A stretch of DNA of 13,390 nt from CAZAEL01 sp964484135 (lineage in GTDB: Bacteria; Elusimicrobiota; Elusimicrobia; FEN-1173): positions 1-13,390 of the forward strand of contig CAZAEL010000057.1 of NCBI GenBank assembly GCA_964484135.1. The letters run 5' to 3'. Below the pieces are notes generated by a model. It ran no database searches, was not told where the DNA came from, and saw only the letters and a program-made list of their open reading frames with translations. How positions within the stretch are numbered: the first letter of the stretch is position 1; each line of letters begins with the position of its first letter. Made by a program: the position numbers and the translations under genes. Below, piece after piece: positions 5,852-12,600 of this stretch.

Positions 5852-6445
5852 CTGAAAAAGCGTCTCATTATTGGTCTAACCGGCGGGTTGGGGTCCGGCA
5901 AGTCCACCGTGCTTCGGATGTTCCGGAAGCTGGGGGCGCGGACCGCGGACGCGGATGCCCTGGCCCGACGGGCACTGGAACCCTCGGGAGGGGCGTACCG
6001 GGCCGTGCGGCGGCTTTTGGGGAAGGACATCGTCCGTTCGGACGGCTCCCTGGACCGGGCCGGGATCGCCCGCCGGGTTTTTCGAAACCCGGCCCTCCGG
6101 CGCCGGTTGGAGCGTTTGGTCCACCCTCTGGTGGTCCGGGGCCTGCGCCGGGAAATCCGCCGGCACAGGCGGGGGGTTCTGGTGTTGGACATCCCCCTGC
6201 TGTACGAGGTCCGGCTGGAAAATTTGGCGGATCGGGTGGTGGTGGTCTGGGCGCCCAAGGCCCTTCGCCTCCGGCGCCTCTTGAAGGACGGCCGGTTCTC
6301 CCGGGCGGACATCCTCCGTCGGATGGGGGCCCAAATGCCGTTGGAGGAAAAACGGCGGCGGGCGGGCCGGGTCATAGACAACGCTGGAACCTTGAAGAAG
6401 ACGAATGAACAGGTTTGGCGAATTTGGATGGAATGGAACGTTTGA
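5852..6445 (+). CDS. coaE: Dephospho-CoA kinase, probable CTG start
   Basis: CoaE phosphorylates the 3'-hydroxyl of dephospho-CoA with ATP, the last step of coenzyme A synthesis, in the cytoplasm. With the CTG at 5852 as start the protein is 197 residues and opens Met-Lys-Lys-Arg-Leu-Ile-Ile-Gly-Leu-Thr, exactly like family members. The first in-frame TTG (5888) would cut into the P-loop and cannot be right. The Walker A motif GGLGSGKS is at 11-18. The acidic substrate-site pair DAD follows at 33-35. The family's LVHPLV, LDIPLLYE and VIDNAGTL motifs are all present, and the protein ends normally. It is Arg-rich in the helical lid region (RNPALRRRLERL, EEKRRRAGRV). It follows mutM after the structured spacer. 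A small hairpin lies 11 bases after the stop. Confidence 0.93.
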   Translation: MKKRLIIGLTGGLGSGKSTVLRMFRKLGARTADADALARRALEPSGGAYRAVRRLLGKDIVRSDGSLDRAGIARRVFRNPALRRRLERLVHPLVVRGLRREIRRHRRGVLVLDIPLLYEVRLENLADRVVVVWAPKALRLRRLLKDGRFSRADILRRMGAQMPLEEKRRRAGRVIDNAGTLKKTNEQVWRIWMEWNV

Positions 6446-6456
6446 CGCATCCGTGC

Positions 6457-6477
6457 CCGGTTCAGGCTTGCAACCGG
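6457..6477 (+). terminator. Small hairpin downstream of coaE
   Basis: CCGGTT (6457-6462) pairs with AACCGG (6472-6477) across a 9-base loop, 11 bases after the coaE stop. There is no T-run behind it, so it is at best a weak terminator. The position, ahead of a new promoter, is the main argument. Confidence 0.3.
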
Positions 6478-6479
6478 AC

Positions 6480-6527
6480 TGTTACAACGAGACCGCATTG
6501 GCTTGATTTTGTTACATAAAGTTTACA
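6480..6527. promoter_or_regulatory. Repeated TGTTACA motif upstream of the giant gene's promoter
   Basis: TGTTACA occurs at 6480-6486 and again at 6510-6516, 30 bases apart. A near copy, GTTTACA, lies at 6521-6527. They sit in an unusually A/T-rich stretch of a GC-rich window, just upstream of a good -10 element. They may be binding sites for an activator or part of an UP-like region; no regulator can be named. Confidence 0.35.
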
Positions 6528-6532
6528 GTTTC

Positions 6533-6564
6533 TTAATGGCAAAAACCGGCATTTTCCTTATAAT
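6533..6564 (+). promoter_or_regulatory. Probable sigma-70-type promoter of the giant gene
   Basis: A perfect TATAAT -10 element lies at 6559-6564 in an A/T-rich stretch. The -35 region is weak: TTAATG at 6533-6538 leaves a long 20-base spacer, and TGGCAA at 6537-6542 leaves 16 bases with few matches to TTGACA. Transcription would begin near 6571, giving a leader of about 50 bases. This is the only convincing promoter before the giant gene. Confidence 0.55.
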
Positions 6565-6568
6565 TTAG

Positions 6569-6593
6569 TTGTGGGACAAGGGGAAACCCACAA
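6569..6593 (+). promoter_or_regulatory. Leader hairpin at the predicted 5' end of the giant-gene mRNA
   Basis: TTGTGGG (6569-6575) pairs perfectly with CCCACAA (6587-6593) around an 11-base purine-rich loop. It would sit at or near the 5' end of the transcript starting just after the TATAAT box and could protect the mRNA. Between it and the ATG only a weak AAAGG (6608-6612) could serve as ribosome binding site, 11 bases from the start. Confidence 0.4.
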
Positions 6594-6623
6594 AAATCAT
6601 CCCAGACAAAGGCGTCCTTAGAC

Positions 6624-9600
6624 ATGAAAATGAGGACTAAAAAGAGGGTGACCCTGTTCCAGCGGCTGACGGCCGCGGGGACGGGGTTTTTCTTTTTCCT
6701 CACGAACGTGACCTTCGTGTACGCGGCGGAGGGCAATCTCTGGCAGGAGAGGCGCCGCGCCCTGGAGTCGGCCCGCGGTCAGTCCGAGTCGTCCCGCGCG
6801 ACCGACGGCCCGTCGTCCGACGCCATGCTCATGGCCAAGCTGCCCCGGTCCTCCGCGGACCAGGTCCTGCCGGACGTGTCCCCGGGCCTGGGCCAGATGA
6901 ACTCCGCGGCCTTCTCCGCCCCCACCCCCTTTATCACGCCCGCTTCCTCCCCGGACAACCGGCCCTCCGCGCCGGCCAAGACCCTGCCCCAGTGGCTCAA
7001 ATCCGTGGTCAGCGTGCACGGCGACGTGCAGGAGATCCGCCTTCCCGCGGGCAACCGGCCCGACGCGTACGTGGTCCACATCCAGGACGTGCACGAGGTG
7101 TACGAGGCCCAAAAGAACATCGCCGGCCTCCTGGACAGTCTGTCGGCGTCCCTGGGGGGGGCCTCCCGCGCCGCCTCGGTGCTGGTGGGCGTGGAGGGGG
7201 CCTGGAGCGCCTTTGATTTGGCGCCGTACCGCAATTTCGCCTCCGCCCCGGTGGTGGAGCGGGTGGCGGACACCATGGTCAAGGAGGGGCTGCTTTCCGG
7301 CCCCGAGTACTTCGGCGTCACCACCCGGTCCCCGGCCCTGCTCTGGGGCGTGGAGCAGCGGGACGAATACCTCCGGAACGTCCAGGCCTTCAAGGACAGC
7401 CTGTCCCGGCAAAAGGCCGCGGACGAGGCGGTGGCCTCCCTCAAGACGGCCGTCGCCTCCCTGAAGAAAGAGGTGTACTCCCAGGAACTCCTGGAAATGG
7501 ATTACGCCCTCACGGCTTTCGCCCAGAGAAAAGAAGGACTGGGAGAACACGTCAAATTTTTGGCGGACCGGACCGGACCCGCGGCCCTGGGGCCCCAGAC
7601 GCGGCGTTTCCTGGAGGCTCTGCGTCTTGAGGAAGGGCTGGACTTCAAGCAGGTGGAGCGGGAGCGGGGCCGGCTCATCGAAAGCCTGGTCCGCTCCCTG
7701 GAAAAACCCACCTTGGAGGAACTTCTCCGGGCCAGCCTCAGCTACCGCCTGGGCCAGACCTCGTACCAGCAGTACTACGCCTATTTAAGGGCCCTCTGCG
7801 CCTCCCACGGGCTCTCCTTCCGCGACTTCCCCCAGTTCGACGCGTACATCCAATATGTGCTGGTGTCCGAGCGGGTGGACCGCAACGCCTTTTTCAACGA
7901 GCTGACCGCCCTGGAGGACGAGGCGCTGTCCCAGCGGCTGTCCACCGAACCCCAGAAACAACTGGCCGCCGCGTCCAAGGACCTGGGGCTCCTGCAGAAG
8001 CTCAGCAATTTCTCCCTCACCCACCAGGAGTGGGCGGTGTACCAGAAGCGCCGCGAAGGGGTGCACAAACTGGGCGACCGCATCAAGGGCCTGGCCCGGT
8101 TGGAAGGGGTGAAAGCGGACGTTTCTTTCCCCGAGGATTTCTCGTCCTTGTGGGGCCCCCACGAAACCTTTTATGAAGCCGCGGAAAAACGCAACGACCA
8201 CCTGGTCGTCAACCTGCTGGCCAAGCTGAAGGAAACCGCGCCGGCCTCCTCCGGCGCGGCCCCCAGGGTGGCGCTCCTGGTGGCGGGCGGCTTCCACTCC
8301 CCCGGCGTGCGGGACGCCTTCCTCGACAAGAACGTGGGGTACATCGCCCTCACGCCGCGCCTGTCCAAAGTCACGGACCTGCCCAACTACCTGGCCGCCT
8401 TCGCCGTGGACAAGACCCCCCTGGACCAGCTTTTCTCCGGGGAAAAGATCTTCCTGGCCCGGGAGCGGACCGCCACGGCGCGGGAGGTCTCGAACCCGCT
8501 CCAGCAAGCCGCCCGCCAAGGGGTTTTTGCGGCGCTGGCCGGCGACGAGGCGCTCCTGGAGAGGATCGCGGCCTCCGGCGAGCTTCAGGCCGGCGAGGCC
8601 ATCTCCCTGGGCCAAATGGACCAGGACCTTGACGCGGCCCTCAGGGGGATCATCGCGCAGGCCGAGGGCGCGGCCGCGGCCTTCAACCGGCTCCAAACCT
8701 ACGACATCGTGGAAGATTCCCTCGTCGTTCGCCGGCTGGGCGCCAGCTTGGAGATGGACGTCACGGTGCGCTACACCCTGGAGGGGGTCCCCGAAGTCCA
8801 GGAACGGATCATCACCTTTGAGACGAGCTTGATCGAGGGACCGGGGGCCGATCGTTTGGGATCCCGGGGCGGCGTCCAATACGTCACCCGGGACGGCCGC
8901 GTCTTCGTGATGAACCGGGCTTCCGAGGGATTGACGGGGCGGTGGAATCGGTTCTGGAGCGCGGCGGCGGCCAAGGGCAGGGGTTTGGCGGCGTGGGTCA
9001 AGAACCGCGGCAAATCCCAAGCCGGAACGGAAGAAAAAGAAGAAGGTCCGCCCGACGCCGGCGCCTGGCACGTGGGAGGAGTGGTTTCGTTGCTGGCTTT
9101 GCAGGGCGTCAAGAACATCGACCTCTTGGGGCGGGCCACGGCGAGGCTGGCCACCTTCGGGCTTTCGGACGTGGACATGAAGAACGTGCAGTCTCTTCGG
9201 ACCTTGTTGGGGCAAGTCTGGATACACAGGTTCAATATCCCCGATGAGCTTCTCAGGCAGTTGGTGGTCGCTCTGAAGGCCCTTCCGCTGAACCTCCAAT
9301 TCTTCCTGCTTCACCTCCTGGCCCACTCCCAGCCCGCCGAATTTAGCGTGGGCAATCTCCAGGAATTTGAACGGGCCCTTTCCGATCTGGGAAAGAAATT
9401 GGGTTTCGAGGTGCTGGATCATTATTACGAGCAGCAATTCAACGACGAGTCTCCCGTCGTCGTCAAGATCCGTCGGGGTGAAAAGACCCTCTCCATCCGC
9501 GTCCAAATGTCCGATTTGCCGTCCCTTTTCGAAAAGGCCGACCTGCACGCCTTGGCGACCCTTCAACAGGGCGATGATTTCTCCGAAATGACGTTGCAAA

Positions 9601-12600
9601 AGGCCCTCTTTGATCGCCGGCTCAACGACCTCGGGGGCAGGCATCGGGTTCTGTCCATCGTCCTGGAGCACGAAATCCGTGAAATGTTCGCCGGGCTCGA
9701 CGGGGCCGACCAGGAGCAGGCCCATGTCCAGGCCCTCCGCGAACAGGGTGAGGAGGCGGTGCGGGAGGTCCAGCAGGCCCTGCAAAACTTGAGCCAGCGG
9801 CAGGAAGCCGCCTCGAGGCGTAAAGAGGAATCCTCGGCCCCGGAGGCGGAGGCGCCCGCGGTTCGAGCGGAGGCGCCCGCGGCGGGGAAGTTGGCGTCCG
9901 CGAACGTCGGGGAGGTAAGGACGGTCATCCGGGACGCGTATGTGGAGGAGATGGGGGAGGAACTGGGCCGCCTGCCGTTGGAGAGCGAGGAGTATGAGGC
10001 GCGGATGAAGGCTTTTGGGGAACGGATGCGCGCGAGGCTGGAGGGGGCGTATCGGTTCGTGCCGAACCGGGACCCGAATGCGCCGGCGGTGGTGTACAAG
10101 TCGGTGCAGAACAGCGACTGGTTCCTGTTCCAGATCGGGGGGACGGAGTACGCGATCCAGGTGAAGGCCGGGATGCGGAACTGGGAGGTGGAGATCCGGG
10201 AGGGGACGGTGGTGGGGGATATTCGGGCGGCGGTGGAGGGGGAGACGCCGAGCTTGGCGGAGTATATCGTGAAGGACCGGCAGGACTTGATTTTCAGGAA
10301 CGTGAGCCGGAGGGTGAACGCGTTGTCGAAGGGATGGACGGAGAAGCAGGAGGCCTACGTCCAGCGGATGGCGCAGACGGTCCTGGAGGAATTGGGAAGG
10401 CACGAGACGGTTTTGACGGGGAAGGTGAAGATGCAGGCCGTCCAGGGCGGGGTGAAGTTTACGACGCGGATGGCGGGTCGGGAATTCGCGCTGGTGGTTC
10501 GACAGGTGAAGGGCGGGTGGGATGTTGATATGGAGATCGAGGCGCCCGCGGTTCGAGCGGAGGCGCCCGCGGCGGGGAAGTTGGCGTCCGCGAACGTCGG
10601 GGAGGTAAGGACGGTCATCCGGGACGCGTATGTGGAGGAGATGGGGGAGGAACTGGGCCGCCTGCCGTTGGAGAGCGAGGAGTATGAGGCGCGGATGAAG
10701 GCTTTTGGGGAACGGATGCGCGCGAGGCTGGAGGGGGCGTATCGGTTCGTGCCGAACCGGGACCCGAATGCGCCGGCGGTGGTGTACAAGTCGGTGCAGA
10801 ACAGCGACTGGTTCCTGTTCCAGATCGGGGGGACGGAGTACGCGATCCAGGTGAAGGCCGGGATGCGGAACTGGGAGGTGGAGATCCGGGAGGGGACGGT
10901 GGTGGGGGATATTCGGGCGGCGGTGGAGGGGGAGACGCCGAGCTTGGCGGAGCACATCGCCAGTTCCCGGCGGGACATGATCCGGCAGGATATTTCGTTC
11001 GCTCTCGGCAGGCTCCCGGGAAAGGGAGTGATGGAGAAGCAGGAGGCCTACGTCCAAAGGATGGTGCAGGCGGTCCGGGAGGGGCTTCAGAAGCACGGAA
11101 AAATGATCGATGGGGAGGTGGCTGTCCGCGTCGGCAAAGCCGGGGCCCAATTCTCCTTGCGGATGTCGGGGCAGCCGTTTTCTTTGGTCGTCAGGCAGGC
11201 GGACAAGGGTTGGAACGTCCAGGTGGGGGAGGCGGCGGAGAAGGCTTCCGCCGCCGGCGCCTGGCACGTGGGCGACATGGCCAAAACGTTGGCCAATGCT
11301 TTGATCCAGGCGGGACAGATCACTTCGGCGGTCACGTCGCTGGGGCTCACGACGCTGGTCGAGAAGGCCATGGAGGAGGCCCAAAAGAGGCCGGGGGAGG
11401 TCATGGCCAGGCAGGAGTTGGAACAGGCGCTCCAAGGGCTGGATTTTGACGGACGCATGGAGCTCCTTTTCGACATCGCCGGTTCCAATTTCACGGATTT
11501 TGAAGACGGTCTGCGGGAACGGCTGATGAACGAGATCACGAGCCTCTATGGGGAAGAGGCCGTCAAATACAGCCGCTACAACGCCCGGACCCGGACCCTG
11601 ACCGTCGTCATTTCCCAGGGAGGGCGCCCCGACATCCACGTGGACGTCAAGCTTTCGGACGTGCCGGCCTTGTCGCAGGACCCGGCCAACCACTCGCTGT
11701 CTCAGAACATGAAGTTGAAGCAGAACCGGTTCCAACTGCGTCTCCAGAGGGCGCTCTTCGACCTGAGCCCGGAAAACGAGAAGGAGCGGGAGGCGTTCCG
11801 GACTGTTATCCGCCATGAGATCGACGAAATGATGGCCCGGCAGAGAGGCATGGACGGGGAGCGGTCCCACCAGGAGGCCCTCCGGGGGGTAGGGAACGAA
11901 TCGGACCAGGACAGGGCCTTCAGGAACGTGGAGCAGGCCATCCGTCTCAGCGTCGCCAGGAAATCGTCCAAGACGGTGGCGGAGATCCTTCAGGAAGACC
12001 GTTTCAGCGAGTTCTATGCCTTGGACGGAAATGAGGCGGGCAAGCGGCTGAGGGAAAAATTCCGGGAATTGGACGCGGCCTATTTTCAGGCCTGGGAGGA
12101 TTTGGCCCAGGCCGGCACGGACCCGGTCACCGGAGAGGCGATCCGGGACAGGCGGATCATAGAACGCAACATCCGGGCGGCCGAAGAAAAGATGAACGTC
12201 GTGGTGCGTGAATACTACCGGATCGGCAAGGCGGCCTTGGACGCCGATCCCAAAGTGGATCCCGCCGCCAAACCCCCCTACGCCAAGAACTACCTGGTGG
12301 CCATCCATTGCTTCAACAAAGTCAAAGAATACCGCCCCCTCACGGGAGAGGCGTACCAGGAGGCGGTCTTGGGCCTGCCGTTCTCCCTGCCGTCCAACGT
12401 GGAAGACGTTTTTCAGGAAGCCCTGGAGGACATCAAGGACGCGGACCAGCTTTGGGTGGACTCTCTGAAAAACTATTTGGGCAACATGCCCAAGGGATCC
12501 CCGCGCCTGGCCGTGGCCGCCGTGGAGAACATTCGGTACGGCCTCCGGTTGAGCACCAAGGACATTTTCTATGGCGACGACCATATCGGCCGGACCTTCC

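Noticed and set aside
6537..6551. Possible sigma-54 promoter (TGGC...GGC)
   Set aside because: The GG to GC spacing is one base short of the -24/-12 rule and the TTGC part does not match; the perfect TATAAT nearby is a better explanation.
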